From the NCBI RefSeq assembly GCF_002994745.2, contig NC_037094.1:28618956-28682955 (forward strand): a stretch of DNA of 64,000 nucleotides, in the 5' to 3' direction. Origin of the DNA: Rosa chinensis (Eukaryota; Streptophyta; Magnoliopsida; Rosales; Rosaceae). The translations under genes and the position numbers were made by a program. This document shows positions 1 to 10,396 of the stretch, in pieces. Numbering within the stretch: position 1 is the first letter of the stretch; each line of letters opens with the position of its first letter. The notes beneath the pieces were generated by a model that saw only the letters and a list, made by a program, of their open reading frames with translations, searched no databases and was not told the DNA's origin.

Positions 1-600
1 TATGTTGCTTTCATGAACTCCCTCGTTTTTCCTACTTATGTTGTAAGCTTCAAGGCCTTTCCTTTCTTGAAGGATTATCCAACATCTACACAGGGAGCAC
101 TTCTACTAGTGAGTTTATTTAGAGGAGAACTGCTAGTACTAATGCTATTGCAGCTTTTAGACAATGACAGCTACTCAAATAGTTGATGTTCCTCTGCTGT
201 CGACAGTGCTCACAAGGCGATCTTACCTCCTTCACAAATGGCGATTCTTGTCAAATTGGTTAACGATTACAGGACAAAGAAAAGTAGCCAACAAAAAAGC
301 TGAATCCAATAGTGAGACTCGTCGTTGGTGAAAAGGTTTTGCCTTCAGAAACAAATTGATGTCATCATCTACTCATACTGGTAGTGATTGAAGCTTTCAA
401 ATTCCTCAGGACGAGACAGTTATGTCACTGCTCTGATGCTTACCCCTCGACAATTTCAAGGAAAACAAGATATCCCCACCCCAGCTGGTCTGAAGGTGAG
501 ACTGATAGTTGGTTCGATTGTGCAAAGTCCTTTGATTTCGGTAATCAAATCTTTCTGGAGAAAGCAGAAGCAAGACCAAGCCACGGGGTGATGATTCAAA
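1..600 (+). pseudogene. SRO/RCD1-like 3' gene fragment, copy A
   Basis: The first frame reads the end of a PARP-like domain of the SRO family (MNSLVFPTYVVSFKAFPFL, positions 13-69). A plausible GTGAGT donor follows at 109 and an acceptor AG near 165. Next comes an RST-like segment: a proline pair before a helix, then NDYRTKKSSQQK. This is frameshifted relative to copy B by small insertions near 214 and 295. A second RST-like C-terminus (VRLIVG then LISVIKSFWRKQKQ) lies at about 496-585. SRO proteins are plant stress and redox regulators that bind transcription factors through RST. The piece begins at the window edge, so the upstream part may exist outside. The frameshifts make it a decayed tail here. 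The RST assignment is from memory of the family and was not searched. Confidence 0.6.
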
Positions 601-2170
601 TTCTTTTGTTCAACACCTTCCCTTTGGAGATATATAGTTATCGTTTAGTTAGACTCCAATAGTTTATTTCCATGTTAACAAACTGTAAAGACAATTTTTT
701 TTTTTAATGCACTTACATCCCCTGATGTAATATGCGTACATTATTTTGCTTGATATGCTTTTATTTGTAATGCTTTTGTCATGTGGGAATAATAATATTT
801 GTGGGTTCAATGTTTGTAGTCCTTTCACTTGTGAATGAATTAGCTTCTACTATTAGTGGTTTGTTGATATCTTCGTTTATGCATTCAATTCGACTTGAAG
901 TTCCTTAGCATAGTAGTGATGGGAAAGACATGGAAACAATGCCTCTCAAGTATACTCGGATGCCAAAGTTGAAAAATGTGCTTTTGGGTGAAGACGATAG
1001 AGAGCGGGGTATTTTGTAGATACAGTATTTGATCAAACATCATGTAATTTGAGAATGAAATGGGAGTAGGATCTTAAAACCTGTTATTGTTTGATCATGT
1101 ATTGGTTATCTGTAAATGCTCAGGGGTGATCATGGTCATCTCCTTAGTAATCACTGTCGTTAATTTGATGTTAGGCAAGGTTCTGCAAAAGTATATCTCC
1201 TAGATTTGGTATGGTTGATTCAGTTTATAACTTATATCGATCTGACATAATGTGCAGTCTCCAGTTGATACTTGATGCCTATTTTGTCTTTCTCGCATGA
1301 TTAATCTGGACTTAGATGCAATATTTGAGAATTACAACATAAAAATATATGTGTGAAAATCAATCAATCATAGCTTGCAGTGTTTTCCAAGTCTCATGAA
1401 CATCAGCTGGCTTAAACTTGTATGAGGCAATTCAGAATCCTATTAACTAATAACGGATTGCTATATTATTAAAGAAGTGAAAGAAGAAACGAGCATTTCT
1501 AAACTTTTCTTGCACTGATATCCCTAGATCATGTAATACGACATGCTTTCAGTTCTAATCCGACGGTCATTTGTGGCTTGTGGATCTCCTTTTTGAAGGT
1601 CTCAAGAGTGTAGTATTCATTTGAATATGATGATTATGATCTCTTGCGATATGAACACGATTGATCCTAGTTTTAAGGTAGATTCCTCACAGAAGGCAGA
1701 ACAATCTCACAGAAGGCAGAACAATGAAGGAAGAATAAGTAGACAAGCATAAGGGATACATACCCCGAATAATTGACTAGTGAAGAGATTCCAAAATATT
1801 GATGTACACTTCCCTAATACACCAAGGAAATCTATGATACGTACGAGATATGACTTACAAGTTCATAAATTTGTACAACCAGCTTCAACCAAATCAGAAG
1901 GTCTGCAAGTGGACGCTGGGGCCCACATCTGTTCCCATAGAAGCCAATATGGCTTTCGTTCTACATTCTTTAGCCAGTTTGACTAGACTTTTGGCTTTTG
2001 AGTCAAAATGACTGCATGACTACATATTGCCTATTGTTGGGGGTTGTGGATTTTGATTGGGGGAGCTATTTTGGCTTTTGACTCCATGGTTGGAGTTGCT
2101 CTTACAAAATTATATGGCTCATCCATATGAACCGTATAGAGTTTAATTAGGCCCGACCGTGTAGAGTTTA
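601..2170. repeat. Duplicated 3' flank of copy A
   Basis: Non-coding DNA that runs nearly collinear with 43910-44830 and, in part, with 10396-10825. Shared stretches include the T-rich tract near 690, the block around 1130-1400, and the block around 1550-1740. Together with the preceding SRO tail and the following peptide gene it forms a dispersed segmental duplication. No supported gene lies in it. Confidence 0.6.
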
Positions 2171-2173
2171 TTC

Positions 2174-2386
2174 TCACCGGCCACCTTCCTCGTAGAAGTT
2201 GTCCACGAACTCATACTTTGCTTTGAAGTGGTCCACCGGACAAGCACAATTTCTCTCAGCCATTCTCTGTGTTTTGCATTGGACAGAATATTTGCTACCT
2301 ACCATATGCCAGCCGCTGAAAACCATGAACAACAGGCAAAGAATATATAACACAAGGAAGGGCTTGGAAAAGTGTTTTGCGGCCAT
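2174..2386 (-). CDS. Small secreted peptide candidate
   Basis: A 70-residue frame read from 2386 down to 2174. The start MAAKHFSKPFLVLYILCLLF is a clear signal peptide: a basic N-end, a hydrophobic core to about residue 23, then GWHMVG. The mature part has three Cys, including a CAC pair near residue 48, and ends in VDNFYEEGGR. A TATA-like AT stretch lies about 200 bp upstream at 2585-2605. The same gene occurs in copy C near 46251, where the signal peptide is conserved but the mature part is frameshifted and shortened. Conservation of the leader between copies and the typical size suggest a secreted signalling or defence-type peptide, but I do not recognise the family. A longer overlapping frame that starts at 2519 looks like a shadow. 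Confidence 0.5.
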   Translation of the reverse strand: MAAKHFSKPFLVLYILCLLFMVFSGWHMVGSKYSVQCKTQRMAERNCACPVDHFKAKYEFVDNFYEEGGR

Positions 2387-2519
2387 AGACCATAAATAGT
2401 GAACTTCTCTTCAGTTGCCTATAGGAGAAAAGGATAATGAGGCTTTCCAAGAGGCATGGTAATTGAAGGAAGAGTAATGAGAGAAGAGAGGGAAAACGAA
2501 ATATAGGTAACTGTGCCAC

Positions 2520-3058
2520 GTAGCTAGATGTATAGAACGAGAGTTGATGGAGAACAAGATAGAATGAGGAGTTGAGGAAGTGAATTGTTTATATATTATA
2601 TATAGTGGATATATTGGAACTTAAAGTTTGTAAATGCATTTTTTTCATGACACTTCTACTTTTACCTGGTAGTTTACTAGCTCAAGCAAAAATTTTGGAC
2701 TAGGTAGGTCATTCACATGCGTCATCCACTTCACAACTTTGCGGGACCTAAAATTGGAGGTAGAGACATCACCTATTTGTCAAATCATGCTATATAATTC
2801 TCAAATAAAAAAAATCATCTTATCATTCCAAAATCTAGTAACTCTAAATTTTTTGACATTCTTTTACAAAAATTGTTGTTTTGGCTTTTTTTTTTTTTAT
2901 TCATTATACATATATCGATCCTTCGTAAAAAAAAATATACATACACACACTTATATATATATATATCAATATTAATTATAACAAATTACATATAAGTTAT
3001 TGACAAAAAATGACTTAACAAATACATCCATTAAAGATTGAATTAAACATATAATAAC
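2520..3058. other. AT-rich intergenic DNA
   Basis: Upstream region of the peptide gene. It holds a TATA-like stretch near 2585-2605 and, from 2800 on, long A/T runs and a TA microsatellite near 2950-2970. No gene was seen. Confidence 0.5.
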
Positions 3059-3276
3059 TAAATCTTACAAATAAGGACAATGTGCTCTCCCCTTGCCACA
3101 TGTCATGATTTAATTTACTTTTTTACCCTTAACTACTTCTTTTGACTTCTAATTCATTTACAAGGATTAAATCTTACAAATAAGGACAATTTGCTCTCCA
3201 CTTACTACATATCACGGGTTAATTTACTTTTTTACCCTTAACTACTTCTTTTGACTTCTAATTCCTTTACCCCTTT
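3059..3276. repeat. Two-copy 109-bp tandem repeat
   Basis: A block starting TAAATCTTACAAATAAGGAC occurs at 3059 and again at 3168, spaced 109 bp. The copies differ at about a dozen positions, mostly in the middle (GCCACATGTCATGA versus ACTACATATCACGG). A shorter T-rich motif with GGAATAATCC/GAACAATCC continues to about 3400. Confidence 0.75.
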
Positions 3277-3429
3277 TTTTTAGAATAATCCTTTTATCTT
3301 ACTTTTTTTTTTGGAATAATCCGTTTATGTTATTATTATTATTTTTTTCTTTTAGAACAATCCGCTTATGTTACTTTTTTTTTTTTTTTAGAATAATCCC
3401 TTTATGTTACTTCAAAAAACCTCATTCTC

Positions 3430-3930
3430 CTACTACTCTCATCGTATTGCCTAATTCTGCTACTACACTCGTCCAATCGTGCAACTGCAGTCGCTGCACT
3501 CATACTTGTCCAGTTCTGCTACTGCACTTGTACTCGTGTTGTGCTACTGCACTCGTGATCGCGTAATCCTGCTACTGCACTCATACTTGTCTAGTTCTGC
3601 CACTGCACTCATCATCGCCTAATCCTGCTACTGCACTCGTCATCGCCTAATCCTGCTACTGCACTCGTTGTACTCATACTCATCAAGTTCTTGCTGCACT
3701 CATACTCGTCCAATTATGCTAGTGCACTTCTACTCGTGTTCTGCTACTGCACTCATCATTGCCTAATCCTGCTACTGCAGTCGTCCAATCCTGCTACTGC
3801 GCTTGCTGCACTTATACTCGTCCAATTATGCTACTGCACTTGAACTCGTGTTCTGCTACTGCACTCGACATTGCCTAATCCTGGTACTGCACTTGTCCAA
3901 TCCTGCTACTGCACTCATAATCATATTGCA
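3430..3930. repeat. Degenerate minisatellite with GCTACTGCACTCGT core
   Basis: The core CTGCTACTGCACT recurs more than fifteen times, followed by variable spacers such as CGTCATCGCCTAATC or CATACTTGTCCAGTT. The basic unit is about 28 bp with many half units. The open frames across it are products of the repeat. I see no mobile-element ends flanking it. Confidence 0.8.
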
Positions 3931-4999
3931 CTTGTATTGGCAATATGATTGTTTCTGGTCTTTGCCTTTGTTTCTTGCTCCATTGTTATCTTCTTCTTCC
4001 TCCTCCTCTACGTCATTGTCCTCTTCTCCCTTGTCTTGTTCCTTCTCATCTTCTTCCTCCTCTTCTTCATCCTCCTCTTCTTCCCTTTCTTGTTCCACTT
4101 TTTTCTGCTTTTGTCTCTTTACTCTTGTGCTTGGAAACTTTTTCCTATGTGCCGGAGCTTTTCTTCTCATCGATTTTGTTGTGACATCTCCCTTTTGCAC
4201 CTATACACAGTAGCAGATCAAATCATTAACATAAACAATAAACTATAAAGTTGCATATCATTTCAATTTGAACAGTAGCATATCAAATCATATTATGTAT
4301 GCATTTAAACACATCTGCTTGTTTGAACTTTATTTACCTACCTTGATCACATTCACATGGTTTCACCTTCTATATATACCATATCCTAGCTTCTCTGGAA
4401 AAAGCACCGCATCAATTGATAACCAAAGACATACAGAAAGTAATGAAATTTTATAGAAACTGAGATAGAAGCTCACATAGCTTACGTGGTATACTTGGAG
4501 CCATGTAAGAACTACATTGCATTTGTAACAATCTTTCCATAACAACATTAATGTCAATCGGTCATTCAAATATTGTCAAATATTGAAAGCACAAGATCAT
4601 GATGTTCTAGACATAATGCAGAAACAAGCACCAAAACAGAGTCGAACTGAGACGAGCTCATATAAAAAATTATCTCTGTTACTATAAAATATATTTTTCC
4701 ATTCTGTCTCATACAATGTACTAACCCAAGCCATGTAAAATCATGTGCTACTCAAACTCTCAGTACCAGGCAAAGTTTTGAATTGCAAAGGAACCAATAG
4801 ACTCAGTGGTAACAGCTCCAAATAAGCACAAACACACAGCATCATCAAAATTCCTCCAACTCTTTCACGTCGTTAATGCGGTAATGTATATAACAAACTA
4901 ATCCAAAGCAAGCATTTACTCCAATTTTTCCAAGCCAGTGACTGTGAAGTTGCTTCAAAAATGACAGACAGAATTCTAAGTCTCTCTACTCACTATCAA
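3931..4999. other. Low-complexity and intergenic DNA
   Basis: On the plus strand 3990-4110 is a TCC/CTT-rich stretch whose complement would encode an acidic Glu-rich tract with a basic leader. This has no recognisable domain. The rest, to 4999, is AT-rich without a supported gene. Confidence 0.45.
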
Positions 5000-5200
5000 C
5001 TATGATATTCCGATATTCAAGCTCAATAATCCACAATACCAGATGTTGAGAAACAAATCAAATTTGAAGATTAAAGCCAAAGGATGAAGAACCTGAGCAA
5101 GAACTAGTTTGGGAAAATTGGCGCCCTGAAAGGAAGCGACGGCCTCAGCTCCGCTGATCCTGCCATCTCCGTCCAAATCCGCTCTCCTAAGGTAAGCCAT
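5000..5200 (-). pseudogene. First-exon fragment of an EH-domain (Pan1/Eps15-like) gene
   Basis: Read on the minus strand, residues 4-33 are LRRADLDGDGRISGAEAVAS followed by FQGANFPKLVLAQ. This is the start of the EH domain of plant Eps15/Pan1-like endocytosis proteins, with the calcium-loop pattern DxDxDGxIS. Directly after LAQ (5096) the DNA continues GTTCTTCATCC, where the family normally has its first splice donor. The next expected exon (the rest of the EH domain) is not found downstream, and the residues before YLRRAD are lost or altered. It is therefore a genomic fragment that kept the exon edge. It may have been moved by a transposon. Identification rests on motif memory. Confidence 0.6.
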
Positions 5201-7479
5201 TTGTCTCCGATTTCACACGGATCACATCCAAAACCCCAAACATAATCAAATCTGGTTTGAATCTCAGGCGATAATGGTGAATGGAATTGTGCCTGCGTGG
5301 GATTGAGGAATTGGATCGATAAGAGGTGAGAGGGACAGAGAAATTGGGTTGGATCCGTCAAAATTGAAGAAAACCTTACGTTGCTACTGCGTTGGATCCA
5401 TCGGTGGAGATTTTAGGGTTTCTGATTGCGTTTTGCATTTTGCGTTTTGGGATTTTTTGGTTGTTGTGTATTATGTCAATGGCATGCCCGTAAATTGTGA
5501 TGAAAACTGAGCAATTTGATCATTTTCCATTAACATTCGGAGCCAGGCCTGTTTTATTAGGTTTTGGGCCTGAGCTTGTGTCCTTATTTGTATAAAACTA
5601 TTTGAATGTGGGTTTTCTGTGTTTATATCTTTGGTCTGGTGCTACTGTGTAATTTTCTATATTAATTAAGCCAATAAGGCTTAAGGTTAAATTTTCAAAA
5701 ATTCTTGTGATTGCCCTTGGTTTATTAAATTAATTATTGTTAGAAATTTAATACATAAAGGGTAAAAAGAGAAATGCACAACTCCCTCTTACAGTTAGCA
5801 GTAAACCCATGGCCACGTTTTGAGGAAGAAAAGAAGTTACTAACTCCCACTCCCACTCGAACTCAATTTCTTTTTTCCAATAACACTTTCTTCCTTTATT
5901 GTGTTTAATCTCTCCCGTAGGCATACTTGCTTCACTGCAACACAGGAAGATCGATGAAATTATGACATTAAAGCCGGATCAAAGGAGGTTCTATCAGGTT
6001 TAGTTTTTGCCATTTTCGATTCCTCATAATTGATAATTTTTCTAATTGACAAACTTTTCGAGATACCCAAATTCATGAGGAATGGGTTTATCAACACAGG
6101 AGATACCCTACACGTTCTTTGAATCTTCATTCAAGTAAGGTAAGTCGTTCCTTTGATCTTGCGTTCCCAATTAATTTATGCGTTCCTACTGTTCTCTCTT
6201 CATTAAGGTATGATTTTTTTTTCGATAAAATTCATTAAGCCATTGATTGCTCCAAATCTATGTGTGTTGTGTTTTATTTTTTTATTTTTTTTTTATTATT
6301 TTTTTTTTATAACTGTCCTTACGTGTGACAGTGTCTACGGAACACAAACACCTTTTTTTTTTTTTTTTTTTTTTTTATGGGTCGTAGAAGAATTTTTCTC
6401 CTTTGCTAGGTTTTCGTGGTTAGTTGCAGCACCAAGTGCCAGAGTGGAAAACCATCAACGTTGACAATTTGTTTAGGTTTTTCTGTTGTTTTTATTCCAT
6501 TGGATTGTATTTACATGTTGATTTTGGGTGTCAATTACAATTGGGTATCGCTATGAACAAGCAATCAAGCATTGAGTACATAGACAAATGAAATGAAAAG
6601 GAAAATAACAAAAGAGAACACATTTTACAGTTTGCACAAAAGACCAAAATGAATTGGCGTCCAGCAATTACCACAAATGAAACTTATCTCATGGTTTTGG
6701 TATGCATGCAATTTTCATTTTGAATATTTTTTCTCTTATTTAATTTTTTAGAATTTACAGTTCTTATCCAATCCCACTCAGGTATGCAATTAAATTGTAG
6801 TCCTGGTGTCTTATATTTGATGGCTTTGTTTAACTAAGTTCTCTTTAGTTAAAAAGTGAAGAAAACAGAGTGGGATGGACAAACTTATCTCATTCTTTTG
6901 TTAGTACCTTTTTCTATATTGATTAATTGTTTTCCAAGTTCTTTGTAACATCATGGTCTAATCGATCTTTACTCATTTCTGTTCACAAAATTTTCAATTT
7001 TAATAGGATAATTGTTGAAATGAAGCAAAGAACAATTCATTGAATCTCAAAACTCTTTGACAGAAGTAGTTATTTCCTCTTTCTTCTTCCTTCTTTCTTC
7101 ATCTTATGCGGGTAAGGAAGTTAGTTGTAAAATGATTCTCTAAGGTAAATTCATTGCTTGATTTTGATGTCTGCTCGAGGAAAAAGTAGCGCCATAAACT
7201 ACAATGAAGGGAAAATGCAGGCTGCCTTTTCTTTGGCAACTTGCATGAGTGCATAAAAATCTTAGTCCTTTCACTGTTTGATTGCAGATTAACATAGCTT
7301 TCATCAAGTCCATTCAAATATCAACTTATAACTCTCAAGGTCAGTAAAGTTCTGATATATTTCTATAAAAAAATTAAACTCTTTTGTGATTATTTCAGAT
7401 TGAGTTTCTCATAGAAAGAAGATCATGGAAGAAGGCACAAAAAAGGAACCAAATGAAAGTGTGAGAAAAAACCCAAATA
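5201..7479. other. Intergenic, no supported gene
   Basis: The 5380-5480 stretch may be the former 5' leader of the EH fragment. Beyond that come AT-rich DNA, a T-run near 6351-6376, and scattered short frames without recognisable motifs. No RNA gene was recognised. Confidence 0.4.
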
Positions 7480-8515
7480 GAATATAAGAAGGTGGATTCC
7501 GGTCACCGGCCGCCGCCCATCGGACTTTTATGAAAACCTGACCGGAAAGGTTTATTGCCCCCAATAGACATCTATTACCCCCTAATAGAGGGGCAATATA
7601 CCTCTATTGCCCCCTAATAGAACTTTCAGTTGCCGGAATGAGAACTAATCTTCCTAGAATTAGACAAATAAAACTTTGATTAAAGAAAAAAAAGGAAGAG
7701 ATTATATCAATTCAATAGATCTATTGCCCTCCAATAGACGTCTATTTCCCCCCGCCCCCCCAATAGACATTCAAAACTTCTTTTTTCTTTCCTTCTGTCC
7801 CATAGCTTAAAAAAAAAAATGATTTGGGCACCCTATCGAAGTTCAACCGTGAGACTCAAGACCAAAAGTCGTCTTCAGTCGGAGATGTCGTTTAGTGTCT
7901 TGGTCCAGATCCAGAACCGGAGAGCTGACGAGCTGACCAGAAGCAACGTCTTCAGTAAGAGACGTCGTTGAGCTCATTGCTGGAGCAGCAAGAGGAAGAA
8001 GGCAGAGTGCTCCTCCGCTGGAACTGGAGATTGGAGAGAGAGAGAGAGAGAGAAACCAGATGGCACCAGGACTGAGTTCGACGAGGATAGAGCGACAGAG
8101 CTTTCATGGCAGAGAGAGAGAGAGACTGGAGGGCCAGGACCCAAGGGGATGGAAACCATCTTCTCCGGTGAGGTTGTTCTGGACCGCCAAGGAGGTCGAT
8201 CTCGACCATCACTCACATCCTCGCCTTCTTCGTCGGCGAAATTTGAAGATCCGTTTCGAACTTCCGCACGATCTCATTGTTGTCTTCGTTTCCTACGACC
8301 GGCGACCACGCCGACGGGGATGTGGCCAAATCGTGAGAGAGAGAGAGAGAGAAGAGACAGAGAGTGTGTGGCATTGATGTAGTTATTTAATTAGGTTGAG
8401 GGTAGACTGGTCTTTATACTCTAATTTGAGTTAGTGAGAATAAAAATCTGTTGTTAGGGTAAGTGAGATAACTTTAGTTTATTTTAGGGCTTTTGGTCAA
8501 GGACCCTAAAAAAAA
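7480..8515. mobile_element. Transposon-like module with palindromic minisatellite, copy 1
   Basis: This segment is a shorter relative of the core of the element at 28970-31523. Both have, in the same order, a TTCCGGTCACCGG block, a minisatellite of CAATAGACGTCTATTGCCCC-type units (here 7555-7770), GA repeats, and a shared 3' block containing GGGCTTTTGGTCAAGGACCC (here 8488-8507). Captured-looking GC-rich sequence fills 7840-8370, but no product is recognised. I did not find clear terminal inverted repeats here, so the boundaries are approximate. Confidence 0.55.
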
Positions 8516-8674
8516 CCACGTCCAATAGCAATTTAACCTCATTTTAAGTTCAATATTTTTTGAAAAAAAAAAAAAAAAACCTTTATATTTATTTTTTATT
8601 TTTACACTTTTTGTATAAAACACGCTTTATACAGTAATAAAAACGCGTATATTCTACTCCCCGCATATTCAACC

Positions 8675-8695
8675 GCGTATATATTCTACTCCTTT
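8675..8695 (+). promoter_or_regulatory. TATA-like box of the CPL4-like gene
   Basis: CGCGTATATATTCTACTCC, about 120 bp before the start codon. It is a near-repeat of the sequence 30 bp upstream (CGCGTATATTCTACTCC at 8645). A CT-rich leader follows, as in many plant 5' UTRs. This is a positional inference. Confidence 0.4.
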
Positions 8696-8807
8696 ATAGC
8701 TCTCTCTGTCTCTGTCTCTCTTTCTCTCTTTCCTAAATCAATGTGCTTTCCCTCTCTCCCTTTCTGTCTCGATCCGAGGTTTCAATTCCACTCTCGACTC
8801 GCCGGAG

Positions 8808-9590
8808 ATGGCAAAACCAACGTTGTTTCAGGAAAATCTGGATGTCAATGGTAATGTTTCATTTCCAAAAGCTTCTTCTTTTCAAGTTTCAAAATGTTGT
8901 TCTAACCCTAATTTTGCCAGAGCACTGAGTTTCAATTCCAACTCCAGAAAGCTCCACTTGGTTCTTGATCTGGATCACACACTCCTCCACACCACTCAAC
9001 TCTGTAATCTGACACCTGAAGAAGACTATCTCAAGATCGGAACCCATCCTCATCGAGATGTTTTCGTGCTTGAAACTGTGATCACCAAGCTCAGGCCCTT
9101 TGTCTGGAGATTCTTGGATGAAGCCAGCAAGATGTTTGAGCTGTACATATACACAAAGGGTAACCGGTACTATGCGGGTCTAATGGCTGCCCTGCTTGAT
9201 CCTAGGAAGGAGTATTTCCCTTCCAGTTCTAGAGTCATATCCTGCGAGGATCACGGAATCGTGAGGATATATAAGAGTCTGGATGCTGTGGTTGGCTGCA
9301 ATTATTCTAATGTTTTGATTCTTGATGATACAGAAGCGGCATGGACAAAGGAAAGCCGGGACAATCTAATCGTTGTCGAGAAGTATTGTTTCTTTAGGCA
9401 CAAAATGGGCCTACCTAAATGCAAGTCTCATGCTGAGTTAAAGACTGATGAATGTGGATATCTTGCAGCACTTCTTGAAGTGCTTAAGGTAATCAACCGT
9501 ATCTTCTGTGATGAACTAGCCATAAATCCTTCTGGTGTAGATGTGAGGGATGTGTTACAACTGTTTGGAAACAATTCGTCAAGAGGTTAG
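8808..9590 (+). CDS. FCP1/CPL4-like RNA polymerase II CTD phosphatase, short form
   Basis: A 260-residue uninterrupted frame. The FCP1-homology domain starts at about residue 45: LVLDLDHTLLHTT contains the DxDxT catalytic motif with the nucleophilic first Asp. It is followed by the second conserved block TKLRPFVWRFLDEASKMFEL, then YTKGNRYYAGLMAALLDP, and the acidic LILDDTEAAWTKE near residue 173. The order and spacing match plant CPL4-type phosphatases, which dephosphorylate the CTD of RNA polymerase II in the nucleus. The protein stops shortly after the DVRDVLQLF segment, where CPL4 proteins would continue into a BRCT domain; none follows here. It has no introns and an intact frame, so it may be a functional short paralog or a young truncated copy. 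An SRO fragment lies 220 bp downstream. Confidence 0.8.
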   Translation: MAKPTLFQENLDVNGNVSFPKASSFQVSKCCSNPNFARALSFNSNSRKLHLVLDLDHTLLHTTQLCNLTPEEDYLKIGTHPHRDVFVLETVITKLRPFVWRFLDEASKMFELYIYTKGNRYYAGLMAALLDPRKEYFPSSSRVISCEDHGIVRIYKSLDAVVGCNYSNVLILDDTEAAWTKESRDNLIVVEKYCFFRHKMGLPKCKSHAELKTDECGYLAALLEVLKVINRIFCDELAINPSGVDVRDVLQLFGNNSSRG

Positions 9591-9805
9591 TGACCATGTA
9601 TGGTTTTGTTCTGTTGCTATCTAGTCACAAACTATGTTTCGTGCATATCATTTCGTAATGTTCATTTGGTATGTTCTGTAAAGTTCATTTTGGAAATAAT
9701 TGGTAATAGGTTTACTACTAGGATTTACTTGTTTGACAACTACCTCTTGGTTGAAAATTTAGCTTTTGATACAACTAGCATTTTTACCATATAGCTAAGG
9801 TATTA

Positions 9806-10396
9806 TATGTTGCTTTCATGAACTCCCACTTTTTCCTACTTATGTTGTAAGCTTCAAGGCCTTTCCTTTCATGAAGGATTATCCAACATCTACACAGGGA
9901 GCGCTTTAACTAGTGCATTTATTTAGAGGAGAACTGCTAGTACTAATGCTATTGCTGCTTTTAGAGAATGACAGCTACTCAAATAGTTGATGTTCCTCTG
10001 CTGTTGACCGTGCTCACAAGGCTCTTACCTCCTTCACAAATGGCCATTCTTGTCAAATTGCTTAACGATTACAGGACAAAGAAAAGTAGCCAACAAAAGC
10101 TGAATCCAATAGTGAGACTCATCATTGGTGAAAAGGTTTTGCCTTCAGAAACAAATTGATGTCATCAACTGCTCATACTGCTACTGACTTGAAGCTTCGA
10201 AATTCCTCAGGACAAGTGTTATGCTACTGCTCTGATGCTTACCAAAAGCCTCAACAATTTCAAGGAAAATAAGATAACCCCACCCCAGCTGGTCTGAAGG
10301 TGAGACTGATAGTTGGTTCGATTGTGCAAAGTCCTTTGATTTCAGTAATCAAATCTTTCTGGAGAAAGCAGAAGCAAGACCAAGCCACGGGGTGAT
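9806..10396 (+). pseudogene. SRO/RCD1-like 3' gene fragment, copy B
   Basis: Homologous to copies A and C. The PARP-end exon (9806-9900) has lost one base relative to A and runs into a stop. The former splice donor is altered (GTGCAT instead of GTGAGT). The first RST-like segment is the best kept of the three: from 9968, MTATQIVDVPLLLTVLTRLL followed by PPSQMAILVKLLNDYRTKKS and RLIIGEKVL. A second RST-like segment is split between two frames: SLNNFKENKITPPQL near 10246-10290 and VRLIVGSIVQSPLISVIKSF up to 10370. It lies just downstream of the CPL4-like gene and most likely came by duplication with its flank. Confidence 0.6.

Noticed and set aside
3856..4200. Minus-strand 114-codon acidic frame (Glu-rich)
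   Set aside because: It is the complement of a TCC/CTT low-complexity stretch and runs into the minisatellite; no domain or homolog recognised.
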